Below are positions 1 through 8,090 of a stretch of 64,000 bases of DNA, piece by piece; the stretch's first letter is position 1; each line of letters starts with the position of its first letter. Source of the DNA: Candidatus Schekmanbacteria bacterium (GTDB lineage Bacteria; Schekmanbacteria; GWA2-38-11; J061); the NCBI GenBank assembly GCA_016219965.1, contig JACRJM010000001.1, positions 114,490 through 178,489 on the forward strand, given 5' to 3'. Position numbers and translations under genes: made by a program. The notes beneath the pieces were generated by a model. That model saw only the letters and a list, made by a program, of their open reading frames with translations. It had not been told where the DNA came from and ran no database searches.

Positions 1-143
1 TCCCTGATGTCGAGCTTACTGATACTCTTGTCGCGAAGATTTATATCAGTTTTGAGAATCTCATAACCTGCATCGCAAAGTACGGGACAAAGGTCATTGG
101 CTAACATCCCGGCTGCACCTGTCACTAATGCTTTTACTGGCAA
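1..143 (-). CDS. NAD-dependent sugar reductase, RmlD-like (N-terminal part, cut by window edge)
   Basis: Only the first 47 codons are inside the window. The minus-strand reading starts with TTG at 143 and has GGAG seven bases upstream. It reads PVKALVTGAAGMLANDLCP, a Rossmann Gly-rich loop of the RmlD / dTDP-4-dehydrorhamnose reductase type, followed by DAGYEILKTDINLRD. Known members reduce dTDP-4-keto-rhamnose during cell-surface sugar synthesis. It lies 26 bases downstream of an SLBB polysaccharide export gene on the same strand, which fits a surface-polysaccharide operon. Another extended SDR epimerase or reductase is possible because the catalytic YxxxK lies outside the window. Confidence 0.7.
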   Translation of the reverse strand, partial: MPVKALVTGAAGMLANDLCPVLCDAGYEILKTDINLRDKSISKLDIR

Positions 144-169
144 AATATATCTCCTTCAATTTATTGCAT

Positions 170-2746
170 TTATCTCACTACTGCCCCGATTACAATACCT
201 GCTGACAATGCTATGTTTCCTATTGTCCTTGCTACAGTATCTGCAACTTTAAGAAAATCAATTTTTTCAAACTGCTGAGGAACTATGACAGTGTCTCCCG
301 GTTCGACCTTTATGTTCATGAAACCCGGTGTGAACCAGCCGAATCCTTCCGAATTCCACGAGCTCCCCTGAAGCCTTGATATGGTCGTGCCGTCTGCCCG
401 TACAAGATATATCTCATCAGTATTGGCATTCTGCGTAGGTCCTCCGACCTGGCTGAGATAATAAGAAACTGTTTTCCCTTTCTTGAAAAGCAGTGCCTGT
501 CTGGTATAAACCTCTCCGAGTATTCCGACACTGTTTGATACTTTCGGTATATTGAGGGAATCGCCGGGTTCCATCTCAAAATCAAATGGCGAGCCTTCAA
601 ACTGCTCTAAAGGCATTAGCTTTACTACCATTCTCCCTGTAACTGCAGTTAGCTTCAATTTGCCCAGAAGCTGTTCTTTGTATTTGAGCTGGTCCTGTTT
701 TGCAGCGACTTGTTCCGGTGTGCTTTCAGCATACTCTCCTGTAATTGATGACTGTAAAATATCTTTTTCAAGGTTCGTGATTAATTCATCCACTTTTGAC
801 CTTACCTGTTCTTCCACAGATTTTCTCGAGAAAAATGCACCCTTCAAATAGGCGCTGTCAGTGTATCCTCCTGCTCTTTTTATCACAGAGCTGATCTTTT
901 CACCCTTTAAGAAAGCATAAGTTCCGGGGAATTTTACCTCTCCTCCGAGAGTAATGGTCATGCCTGTATTGTCCCAGTCAGGGATGCCGCGGATAAATAA
1001 CAGGTCATCTGGCTCAAGCGGAATGTTTTGTTCCGGGTTGTTGTTTAAAGCCTCGACAAGATTTATCTGGATGCTTTTCTGAACAATACCTTCCTCGCTT
1101 CTTTCAATCCTTACAAGCTCTGCATTAGTTTTATATGCCTTTCGCAGGATATTCCCTGAAAGATACACAAGGTCTGCAATTTTCATATTTTCCACATACT
1201 TATACATGCCGGGTTTTTTTACTTCCCCGAAGATCGTGACTTTGAACTTCTCTTTCATATCATTTTTTGAATAGATTGTTATTCTGTCAAGCGGTGAAAG
1301 CTCAAGGTTGTCCTCTTCACTCCCGTTTAAAAGTTTCTCGAGATTGAACGAATGCTGCTCTTCATGGTTATCCGGAGGCGCAAGACGTATGAGCCTTCCA
1401 AAACTGAAATAAGTTTCAGCGAGCAGGTCACCATAAGATGAAATCAGGTCTTTAAGATGCATGCCGGGCTTAAACTCATAGCCCCCCGGTCTTTTTACAT
1501 TCCCCTCAAGGTAGACGATGTTTTCTATCTTGCCGAATACCGGATAGATTTTAACAAGGTCTCCGTCGTTTATATTTATGTTCCACTGGCTGTTTTGCAG
1601 GAGCTCCCCGGTGTCAGTAATATTAATATCAAGTACTATCCTGTGTTCGTGGGCAACGATTCTTTCCACCTGAATTCTTTTAGTGAAAGAGTAAGGGGTT
1701 ATCCCTCCTCCGTAATTTAAAAGTTCATAAAGGTCTATCTGGTCTGAGAATTCGTATATAGCAGGGCGTTTTACGATTCCGGCTGTTGCCGCAGTCTTGT
1801 TGATAAGAGGAACAAATATAGTGTCCCCTGACTGCAAGGTTTTATCCTGAGTTTTGTCCCCCTTCAGGAGAAAATTATAGAGGTCAACTTTAAATGTCTC
1901 ATTGTTTCTTATGAGCTTTATATCGCGCATAGAGCCGTTCTTGGTAGGTCCTCCAGCGGCATAAAGCGAATTAAGCACTGTTGAAAGGGATGAGACTGTA
2001 TATGTGCCGGGTCTTCCTACTTCACCTACGATAAAAACCTTTATGACTCTTATCCTATCCATGACAATATTCATTTCAAAGCCAGTGTAATACTTTGAAA
2101 ATGTCTCATTGAGGAATTTGCGCATTCCCTCCATTGTCATACCCCAGACCTTGATTGTGCCTATCTTAGGGATGGATATCTCTCCGTTCCTGTCAACAGT
2201 GACGGAATACTTTGCCTCGAACCTTCCCCATAAATTGATGGTAAAACTGTCATCAGGACCTATGACATAGTCAGGACCTACAGGGACATCTGTCACAGGT
2301 GCAAAGCTTGATGCAGGCTGGCTGAAGAAATCATAACCGAACTGCCTGACCTGTCTGGATATTTCAGTGGGTAACTGTTCGGAATATACTTTTTCAATAA
2401 TGGAGAGTTCCTTTGTTGTTATAGGTGCTTCTGGGGAAAATGTCTCATTAGCGGGAATCCCTTTTTTCTCAGGGGATATTTCTAATGTTCCTTCCATCTC
2501 CTTCTGCTTAAACATTTCCTCAAATGTTTCCTTTTGCTGGCTTGAGAGCTTATCTAAATCTTCTGTTGTGACATCCTTTGTTTTTATTTTATCCTCAATT
2601 GCCGTTTTCTGGTCAGCCGGCAGTTTATAGAGGTTGTCAATGGTATCTTGCTGGAATTGTCCGGAAAAAGCGGGGATGCAGATAGTGAGAGATGCGAATA
2701 GTGCCGCTATATAAATGATATAAACGATTGGACTCTTTTTTAACAT
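170..2746 (-). CDS. Outer-membrane polysaccharide export protein with multiple SLBB domains
   Basis: 858 aa from the ATG at 2746, chosen because GAGGGAG sits just upstream; a 43-aa upstream extension is open but lacks a ribosome site. A signal peptide covers residues 1-29. A charged, Gln-rich segment (30-130) precedes a Poly_export (PES) domain from about 154 (VGPDYVIGPDD). Successive SLBB units follow, marked by GEVGRPGTY, EGNVKRPGGY, FGEVKKPGMY and GGEVKFPGTY. A hydrophobic C-terminus ends IALSAGIVIGAVV. Wza-type proteins form the outer-membrane channel for capsule or exopolysaccharide. This one is more than twice the length of Wza (about 380 aa) because of the extra SLBB units. It is probably co-transcribed with the RmlD-like gene. 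Confidence 0.88.
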   Translation of the reverse strand: MLKKSPIVYIIYIAALFASLTICIPAFSGQFQQDTIDNLYKLPADQKTAIEDKIKTKDVTTEDLDKLSSQQKETFEEMFKQKEMEGTLEISPEKKGIPANETFSPEAPITTKELSIIEKVYSEQLPTEISRQVRQFGYDFFSQPASSFAPVTDVPVGPDYVIGPDDSFTINLWGRFEAKYSVTVDRNGEISIPKIGTIKVWGMTMEGMRKFLNETFSKYYTGFEMNIVMDRIRVIKVFIVGEVGRPGTYTVSSLSTVLNSLYAAGGPTKNGSMRDIKLIRNNETFKVDLYNFLLKGDKTQDKTLQSGDTIFVPLINKTAATAGIVKRPAIYEFSDQIDLYELLNYGGGITPYSFTKRIQVERIVAHEHRIVLDINITDTGELLQNSQWNININDGDLVKIYPVFGKIENIVYLEGNVKRPGGYEFKPGMHLKDLISSYGDLLAETYFSFGRLIRLAPPDNHEEQHSFNLEKLLNGSEEDNLELSPLDRITIYSKNDMKEKFKVTIFGEVKKPGMYKYVENMKIADLVYLSGNILRKAYKTNAELVRIERSEEGIVQKSIQINLVEALNNNPEQNIPLEPDDLLFIRGIPDWDNTGMTITLGGEVKFPGTYAFLKGEKISSVIKRAGGYTDSAYLKGAFFSRKSVEEQVRSKVDELITNLEKDILQSSITGEYAESTPEQVAAKQDQLKYKEQLLGKLKLTAVTGRMVVKLMPLEQFEGSPFDFEMEPGDSLNIPKVSNSVGILGEVYTRQALLFKKGKTVSYYLSQVGGPTQNANTDEIYLVRADGTTISRLQGSSWNSEGFGWFTPGFMNIKVEPGDTVIVPQQFEKIDFLKVADTVARTIGNIALSAGIVIGAVVR

Positions 2747-2911
2747 TTTACTCCCTCTCATATTACCTTTTGATTTAATTGGTGAATATACATGCCATCT
2801 TTTTGATTTGTCAATTATTTTCGGATGGAGAAAATCATATTGACTTTGCTCATATTTTAAACTTATTAATAGCACAAAATTAAGGGTATATAAAACATTG
2901 AGGTAAATGGA

Positions 2912-3781
2912 ATGAAATTAAAACTTGGTCTCCCAAAGGGGAGTTTGCAGGAATCTACATTCAGTATCTTCAAAAAAGCGGGATTTAATATCTCTGTATC
3001 TTCACGGTCTTATGTTCCTTATATCGATGACCCTGAGATTGAATGCCTGTTAATCCGTGCGCAGGAGATGGCGCGCTATGTTGAGGACGGTGTCCTTGAT
3101 GCCGGTATTACGGGGAAAGACTGGATCCTTGAACAGGGGGCAAAGGTCGTTGATGTTGCAGACCTCTATTATGCCAAGGGGGGACTGCGCCCGGTCAGAT
3201 GGGTTGTGGCTGTGCCCAATGATTCTCCTATCAAAACGATAAAAGACCTTAAGGGGAAGCGTGTTGCCACAGAGCTTTTGAAATTCACAAAGAGTTACTT
3301 CAAAAAACATAAAATTGACTGTGATGTCGAATTCTCATGGGGAGCCACAGAGGTGAAACCTCCGAAGCTTGCCGATGCCATAGTTGAGATTACAGAGACC
3401 GGTTCGTCTTTGCGGGCGAATAATCTCAGGATCATCGAGACCATCCTTGAATCAACTACAAAGCTTATCGCAAATAAAAGCTCCTGGGAAGTTGCGTCAA
3501 AGAGGAAAAAGATTGAAGACCTTACTCTTCTCCTGCAAGGTGCATTGAATGCTGAGGAGAAAGTCGGGCTTAAAATGAATGTTGAAAGAAAAAATCTCAC
3601 AAAGATAACATCTCTTCTTCCATCGCTTCATGCGCCAACAATATCAGGCCTCCTCGATGATCCGTGGGTTGCGATAGAAGTGATAATCGATGAAAAGATA
3701 GTTCGGGACATTGTGCCGAAGTTAAAGAGTGCCGGCGCAACAGGCATCGTAGAATATCCGCTTAACAAGGTGATACCATAA
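2912..3781 (+). CDS. hisG: ATP phosphoribosyltransferase, long form (HisG)
   Basis: 289 aa; catalyses ATP + PRPP to N1-phosphoribosyl-ATP, the first committed step of histidine synthesis. The N-terminal [10 protein letters not shown] and the segment [14 protein letters not shown] are typical of the HisG catalytic fold. [19 protein letters not shown] is the PRPP-binding region. The length and the last 75 residues (ending [15 protein letters not shown]) mark the long form with its own ACT-like regulatory domain, so no HisZ partner is needed. AGG lies ahead of the ATG. No other his gene is nearby; it is transcribed divergently from the SLBB gene and followed by repeat hairpins. Confidence 0.95.
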   Translation: MKLKLGLPKGSLQESTFSIFKKAGFNISVSSRSYVPYIDDPEIECLLIRAQEMARYVEDGVLDAGITGKDWILEQGAKVVDVADLYYAKGGLRPVRWVVAVPNDSPIKTIKDLKGKRVATELLKFTKSYFKKHKIDCDVEFSWGATEVKPPKLADAIVEITETGSSLRANNLRIIETILESTTKLIANKSSWEVASKRKKIEDLTLLLQGALNAEEKVGLKMNVERKNLTKITSLLPSLHAPTISGLLDDPWVAIEVIIDEKIVRDIVPKLKSAGATGIVEYPLNKVIP

Positions 3782-3791
3782 AGAACTATCC

Positions 3792-3812
3792 GGTCTGCTC
3801 GGGGAGCAGACC
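3792..3812 (-). repeat. REP-like hairpin, copy A
   Basis: A perfect 9-bp inverted repeat, GGTCTGCTC and GAGCAGACC, around a GGG loop. On the minus strand it is preceded by TGTAGG, giving the layout TGTAG-stem-CCC-stem. It lies 10 bases after the hisG stop. It could act as a weak terminator or RNA-stability hairpin, but no T-run follows. A sister hairpin with a different stem lies at 3870. Confidence 0.75.
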
Positions 3813-3869
3813 CTACATATTTTCAGAGACCCTACATCATGTTCACGGGCTCTATATCATTTTTTGTAG

Positions 3870-3890
3870 GGCACGTTCCCCGAACGTGCC
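3870..3890 (+). repeat. REP-like hairpin, copy B
   Basis: A perfect 9-bp inverted repeat, GGCACGTTC and GAACGTGCC, around a CCC loop, preceded by TTTTGTAG on the plus strand. It shares the flank TGTAGG, the stem length and the loop with the hairpin at 3792, but the stem sequence differs with compensating changes and the orientation is opposite. A third TGTAGGGTCT half-site occurs on the minus strand between them (about 3827-3836). Confidence 0.75.
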
Positions 3891-4068
3891 ATCTTAATTT
3901 TTTAAATCATAACTGCAGTAAATCCAGCTTTGTATACTTTTTATAAATAATAATAAAAAAACTGTGGAAACCATCCCTTCACTTGGGTATAGTTAACCAT
4001 GAATATTTGCAAATTCACAGACTGAAAAATATTATTTTCAAAGTATACTAAAAGAAGGAATCCATTAT

Positions 4069-4842
4069 ATGAAGAATCTTCTTGAATTTATAGGTGACAG
4101 CGTAGCTTACCTTCTCGAGGAAGTGGGAAAAGTTGTTATCCTTTTCTGGCGCTTTTTAACCTGGCTTTTCAAGCCTTCTTTTAAATTCCGCAACACCTTC
4201 AAGCAGATGGAAGTAATAGGAGTAAACTCCGTGCTGGTAATAATCCTCACAGGTTTTTTCACGGGCTCGGTGTTTGCCCTCCAGACTTACAGAGGATTTC
4301 ATCAGTTCAGTGCTGAATATCTTGTAGGATATGTAGTAGCCCTTGCCATTACAAGAGAGCTTGGTCCTGTGCTTACAGGACTCATGGTCACAGGAAGGGC
4401 AGGCTCGCTGATTGCAGCCGAGCTTGGAACAATGAAAGTTACCGAGCAGATTGATGCAATGGAAGTGATGGCTGTAAACCCTGTCCAGTATCTTATAGTC
4501 CCGAGGATCGTTGCAGCAATAATAGTTGTACCTCTTCTTACGATAATCACCGACTTCATAGGCATACTTGGAGGTTATGTGATAGCTGTGAAAATGCTGG
4601 GGCAGAGTTCCGTTATTTACTGGACTGGAATCAGGGACAACCTCGAATTCTCGGATCTGATGCAGGGGATCTACAAGGCGATGGTGTTCGGCGGGATATT
4701 AGCTCTCATAGGATGTTACAAAGGGTTTTATACTGAAGGCGGAGCAGAAGGTGTTGGCAAAGCCACGACAAGCGCTGTTGTTGTAGCTTCAGTTCTTATA
4801 CTGATTTCTGACTATATCCTTACTACTGTATTTTTCTCATGA
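4069..4842 (+). CDS. mlaE: MlaE-family ABC transporter permease
   Basis: 257 aa integral membrane protein with about five hydrophobic segments. The conserved MlaE block LGPVLTGLMVTGRAGSLIAAE followed by QIDAMEVMAVNPVQYL (about residues 105-145) is clear. In the Mla/Tgt system MlaE forms the inner-membrane channel that moves phospholipid between the inner membrane and an MCE periplasmic protein, powered by MlaF. AAGGA precedes the ATG. The stop overlaps the next gene by 4 bases (ATGA), so the operon continues. The ATPase partner comes only after two unrelated inserted genes. Confidence 0.92.
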   Translation: MKNLLEFIGDSVAYLLEEVGKVVILFWRFLTWLFKPSFKFRNTFKQMEVIGVNSVLVIILTGFFTGSVFALQTYRGFHQFSAEYLVGYVVALAITRELGPVLTGLMVTGRAGSLIAAELGTMKVTEQIDAMEVMAVNPVQYLIVPRIVAAIIVVPLLTIITDFIGILGGYVIAVKMLGQSSVIYWTGIRDNLEFSDLMQGIYKAMVFGGILALIGCYKGFYTEGGAEGVGKATTSAVVVASVLILISDYILTTVFFS

Positions 4843-5546
4843 CAACACAGGAAAACTGCTATTTCAAAGAGATCGAACAGCATGTCCTCAGGGCAAGAGG
4901 CAGGGGGCTGATGCTGGGGGGCGCAGATTACGCTGTTATGGAAAGATGGGAAAAAATGGGTATCCCCGTAGATATCGTAAAAAGGGGAATTGACATTTCC
5001 ATAGACGGCATAAGGTTTAACGGTAAAGGTAATATTAATGGTGTAGTGCAGCTTTCATCATGCAGCAGAAAGGTCCTGGAACTTTGGAAAGGAAGAAAAG
5101 AGTCATTTATTGGGAAAAATGATATTGGAAGAAGTGATGCCGGAAGAAATAATAATGAGGTGGCTGAAGATCAGTTTTATTCAGAAAATAAATTGCCGCA
5201 TGAGATAAGAAGAATGGCAGAAAAGCTCGCCTCAGGGGATTTATGTTTATGGCTCCCGTCTGCCATAAATGTGGTTAAAGATTCAGAAGAACAACTTGAC
5301 GGGCTTATGGAAGCAGTAACGGAAAAAAGAATACCTCATGTTCAGGCAGCTGAAATGTTAGAGAAGATAAGGGATGAGTTTTACTGGAATATCCGGATGT
5401 TTCTCACAAGAGAGCAGGAAAGTGAACTGCTCGGGAAAAGAGAAAAGATGCTGCAGAATCTCAGAAAAAATATGAGCGCGCAGGAATATGAGAGAACAGT
5501 CGAGGAATTGCTTCTTGTCGCTCTTGCGGAAAGAACAGGGATATAA
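4839..5546 (+). CDS. Conserved protein of unknown function paired with a DnaC-like ATPase
   Basis: 235 aa, no signal peptide or membrane segment. The N-terminal 80 residues contain RGRGLMLGGADYAVMERWEK and PVDIVKRGID, then a Ser/Cys turn (SSCSRKVLELW). I recall this layout from uncharacterised proteins encoded beside DnaC-like ATPases in other bacteria, but no function is established to my knowledge. The middle (about 85-125) is low-complexity and polar. The C-terminal 110 residues are helical and charged (MLEKIRDEFYWNI, LTREQESELLGKREKML). It overlaps mlaE by 4 bases and ends 3 bases before the ATPase gene, implying co-translation. A DnaD-like helicase-loading partner is a speculative possibility. 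Confidence 0.6.
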   Translation: MTTQENCYFKEIEQHVLRARGRGLMLGGADYAVMERWEKMGIPVDIVKRGIDISIDGIRFNGKGNINGVVQLSSCSRKVLELWKGRKESFIGKNDIGRSDAGRNNNEVAEDQFYSENKLPHEIRRMAEKLASGDLCLWLPSAINVVKDSEEQLDGLMEAVTEKRIPHVQAAEMLEKIRDEFYWNIRMFLTREQESELLGKREKMLQNLRKNMSAQEYERTVEELLLVALAERTGI

Positions 5547-5549
5547 ATA

Positions 5550-6302
5550 ATGGCTAAGGGAACAGGGGCTTTAAAGCAAAAAGAAGAATGCAGCTTCTGC
5601 CAGGGGACAGGATGGATACCTGATGATCAGGAAGGGTTGAGGCAGGTTCGCCGCTGCTCCTGCTTTACAGATCTTGTCAAAAAAAGGATAAATGAGAGGT
5701 GCAATATTCCTTCAAGATATATTGATTGCAGTTTCGACAATTATGAGATGCACGATCCAAGCCACAACAAAGCAAAGAAGATCGCAGAAAAATTTGTCGC
5801 CACATACCCCGGTATTGATACAGGCCTTTTTTTTATAGGGAGCTGCGGTGTAGGAAAGACCCATCTTGCAGTTGCCATTCTTAAAAGCCTTATAGACAGG
5901 AAGATGGTTGACGGGATCTTCTATGATTCATGGGAGCTGTTAAAAGCCATACAAAATACCTTCAGCAGTGATTCAGCGCTTTCGGAATCTCAGGTTCTTT
6001 CTCCTGTTATTGAAAAAGAGCTGGTGGTACTCGATGACCTCGGTGCGCAGAAGGTGACGGACTGGAGACGCGACATACTGATGTACATACTGAACAAGAG
6101 GTACAATGACAAGAAACCTACTATCATAACATCTAACTGGAAGCTTGCGCATGGTGATGTCGAGGGGGAGGAATCTCTGGAGGAAAGGGTAGGTGCAAGG
6201 CTCCTTTCCAGACTTTATGAGATGTGTGTGATAGTTGAAATTAAAGGTAAAGACTACAGAAAGTCTTTTAAACAAGACGGTTACAGGCAAAATCTGAGGT
6301 AA
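5550..6302 (+). CDS. DnaC/IstB-like AAA+ ATPase with N-terminal zinc ribbon
   Basis: 250 aa. An N-terminal Cys cluster (CSFCQGTGW near residue 14, then CSC near 38) looks like a small zinc-binding ribbon. The DnaC/DnaI-type AAA+ module follows: Walker A GSCGVGKTHLAVAI (about residue 97), Walker B LVVLDDLG and sensor 1 TIITSNW. Relatives load the replicative helicase (DnaC, DnaI) or serve IS21 transposition (IstB). No IstA, IS ends or phage gene is nearby, and it sits inside an Mla operon, so a chromosomal helicase-loader role is more likely than transposition. The substrate is unknown. Confidence 0.8.
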   Translation: MAKGTGALKQKEECSFCQGTGWIPDDQEGLRQVRRCSCFTDLVKKRINERCNIPSRYIDCSFDNYEMHDPSHNKAKKIAEKFVATYPGIDTGLFFIGSCGVGKTHLAVAILKSLIDRKMVDGIFYDSWELLKAIQNTFSSDSALSESQVLSPVIEKELVVLDDLGAQKVTDWRRDILMYILNKRYNDKKPTIITSNWKLAHGDVEGEESLEERVGARLLSRLYEMCVIVEIKGKDYRKSFKQDGYRQNLR

Positions 6303-6309
6303 AAAGGGA

Positions 6310-7056
6310 ATGATACAGTTAAAAAATGTTTCGAAGTCCTTTAACGGAAAAAAAGTTTTAAATAACATTAACCTTACTATTGAAAAAGGGAAGACTACAG
6401 TCATCATTGGCGGCAGTGGTCAGGGGAAGAGCGTAATCCTGAAACATATAATCGGACTCCTTAAGCCTGATGAAGGCGAGATTCTCTATAATGGGAAAGA
6501 TATCGGGAAGATGAGTGAGATGGAACTGAAAGAGACTAGAAGGAACTTCGGATTCCTTTTCCAGTTCGCCGCTCTTTTTGACTCTATGACAGTATGGGAG
6601 AACGTCGCGTTCCCGTTAAGGGAAAATACGAATATGAAGGACAAAGAGATAAATGAGATAGTCTTGCAGAGGCTGCATGATGTAGGTCTTAAAGACGTTG
6701 AAGATAAGATGACTTCAGAGTTGTCAGGAGGAATGAAACGCAGGGTAGGGCTTGCAAGGGCTCTTGCTTTGACCCCTCAAGTTATACTTTATGACGAACC
6801 TACGACAGGGCTTGATCCGGTCCTTTCAGATACAATCAATAGCCTTATAGAGGATACGCAGAAAAAGTTCGGGGTTACATCTATCGTAGCAAGCCACGAT
6901 ATCCCGGGATTATACAAGATTGCCCAACATGTGGCGATGATATATGAAACAGAGATAAAGTTTGCCGGGACACCTGAGGAATTAAAGAAAACAGATAATC
7001 CTTATGTAGTGCAGTTTTTAAGCGGGTCATCACAAGGTCCAATAAAAATTTTATAG
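6310..7056 (+). CDS. mlaF: MlaF-family ABC transporter ATP-binding protein
   Basis: 248 aa ABC ATPase. Walker A is GGSGQGKSV (about residue 35), the Q-loop lies in FGFLFQFAALFDSMTVWENV, the signature is ELSGGMKRRVGLARAL, and Walker B/D-loop is VILYDEPTTGLDP. The GxxFQ..ALFDSMTV..N pattern and the basic residues after the signature are typical of MlaF. It energises lipid transport by MlaE and the MCE protein. It starts 7 bases after the DnaC-like gene and is followed 33 bases later by the MCE gene. Confidence 0.93.
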   Translation: MIQLKNVSKSFNGKKVLNNINLTIEKGKTTVIIGGSGQGKSVILKHIIGLLKPDEGEILYNGKDIGKMSEMELKETRRNFGFLFQFAALFDSMTVWENVAFPLRENTNMKDKEINEIVLQRLHDVGLKDVEDKMTSELSGGMKRRVGLARALALTPQVILYDEPTTGLDPVLSDTINSLIEDTQKKFGVTSIVASHDIPGLYKIAQHVAMIYETEIKFAGTPEELKKTDNPYVVQFLSGSSQGPIKIL

Positions 7057-7089
7057 AAACTTTTTTTATACAGAATAAGGAGAGTCAGT

Positions 7090-8073
7090 ATGAAAAACAG
7101 AGGATTTAAGGTTGAAACTAAAGTCGGGCTGTTCACTATTGGAGCCCTTGTAATCCTGGTTTGGCTTTCAATGCAGTTCGGCGAGATTAGTTGGCTCAAG
7201 CCCCATGGCTATATGCTTACTGCTGACCTTGACAGTGTTGCAGGACTTGAAAAGGAATCACCTGTCAAACTTGCGGGAGTAAGAGTAGGAAGGGTTGAGG
7301 ACTTGACAATCAAGGACGGAAAAGCCGCAGTCGCAATGAGAATAGACGACGGAGTGCAAATACATAAGGGTTCCAAAGTTGCCGTAAGATCCGACAGCCT
7401 GCTGGGGCAGAAGTACCTTGAACTCTCTTATGGAGACCCTTCTCAGGCTATGGTATCGGATGGTGAGTCTCTCGGACATGGCACTAGTCCGGCGGATATT
7501 GATGCTCTTGTTGACCAGCTTACAAATGTAGCAAAGGGTCTTGATGAGGTGGTGGCGCAGAACAAGGAAGGTCTAAACAGCATGATAACCAACATCAATG
7601 ATGCTACAAAATCTTTAAACAGGATTCTTGTAGATAATGAAACGCATATAAACAGCGCCATTGCTAATATTGACAGCTTTTCAGGGAGGCTTAATAATCT
7701 TGTGGCAAAAAACGAGAATTCAGTGACCAAGGCCATAAAGAACTTTGAAACACTTTCAACTGACCTTAAAGAAAAAGCCCCGGAAGTAATTGATCAATTC
7801 TCTAAGGTTGGAAAAGATCTTAACGGCGTTATCTCGGAAAACAGGGAAAACCTGAAAGAAACGATAGTAAAGGTAAAGGAAACATCAGAGAATCTGAACT
7901 CAATCCTTACCAAGGTGAATAAGGGTGAAGGAACTCTTGGAAAGCTTGTGAACGATACAGAGCTTTATGATACAGCCAAGAAATCTTTAAAGGAACTTGG
8001 CGATTCTGCTGAGCAGGCAAGCGAACTTTCGCCGATCAGCACTTTCATGGGCTCGCTCTTATTCCTGTTCTAA
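7090..8073 (+). CDS. mlaD: MlaD-like MCE-domain protein
   Basis: 327 aa. One N-terminal membrane anchor (about residues 10-28, GLFTIGALVILVWLSMQFG) precedes a single MCE domain (about 38-120: DLDSVAGLEKESPVKLAGVRVGRV, then KGSKVAVRSDSLLGQKYLELS). A long helical or coiled-coil tail (about 140-300) follows, rich in Asn/Asp-Ile heptads. MCE proteins form hexamers that carry lipid across the periplasm; long helical tails can build a tube as in PqiB or LetB. The start is supported by AAGGAGAG. It completes the mlaEFD set interrupted by two foreign genes upstream. Confidence 0.9.
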   Translation: MKNRGFKVETKVGLFTIGALVILVWLSMQFGEISWLKPHGYMLTADLDSVAGLEKESPVKLAGVRVGRVEDLTIKDGKAAVAMRIDDGVQIHKGSKVAVRSDSLLGQKYLELSYGDPSQAMVSDGESLGHGTSPADIDALVDQLTNVAKGLDEVVAQNKEGLNSMITNINDATKSLNRILVDNETHINSAIANIDSFSGRLNNLVAKNENSVTKAIKNFETLSTDLKEKAPEVIDQFSKVGKDLNGVISENRENLKETIVKVKETSENLNSILTKVNKGEGTLGKLVNDTELYDTAKKSLKELGDSAEQASELSPISTFMGSLLFLF

Positions 8074-8090
8074 AGAAGAAAATTTACTTA

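Noticed and set aside
4044-4049. TATACT as the -10 of mlaE
   Set aside because: It would leave a leader of about 13 bases and has no matching -35.
5550-6302. IS21 IstB transposition helper
   Set aside because: No IstA gene, IS ends or target duplication is present, and the gene is tightly packed in an Mla operon.
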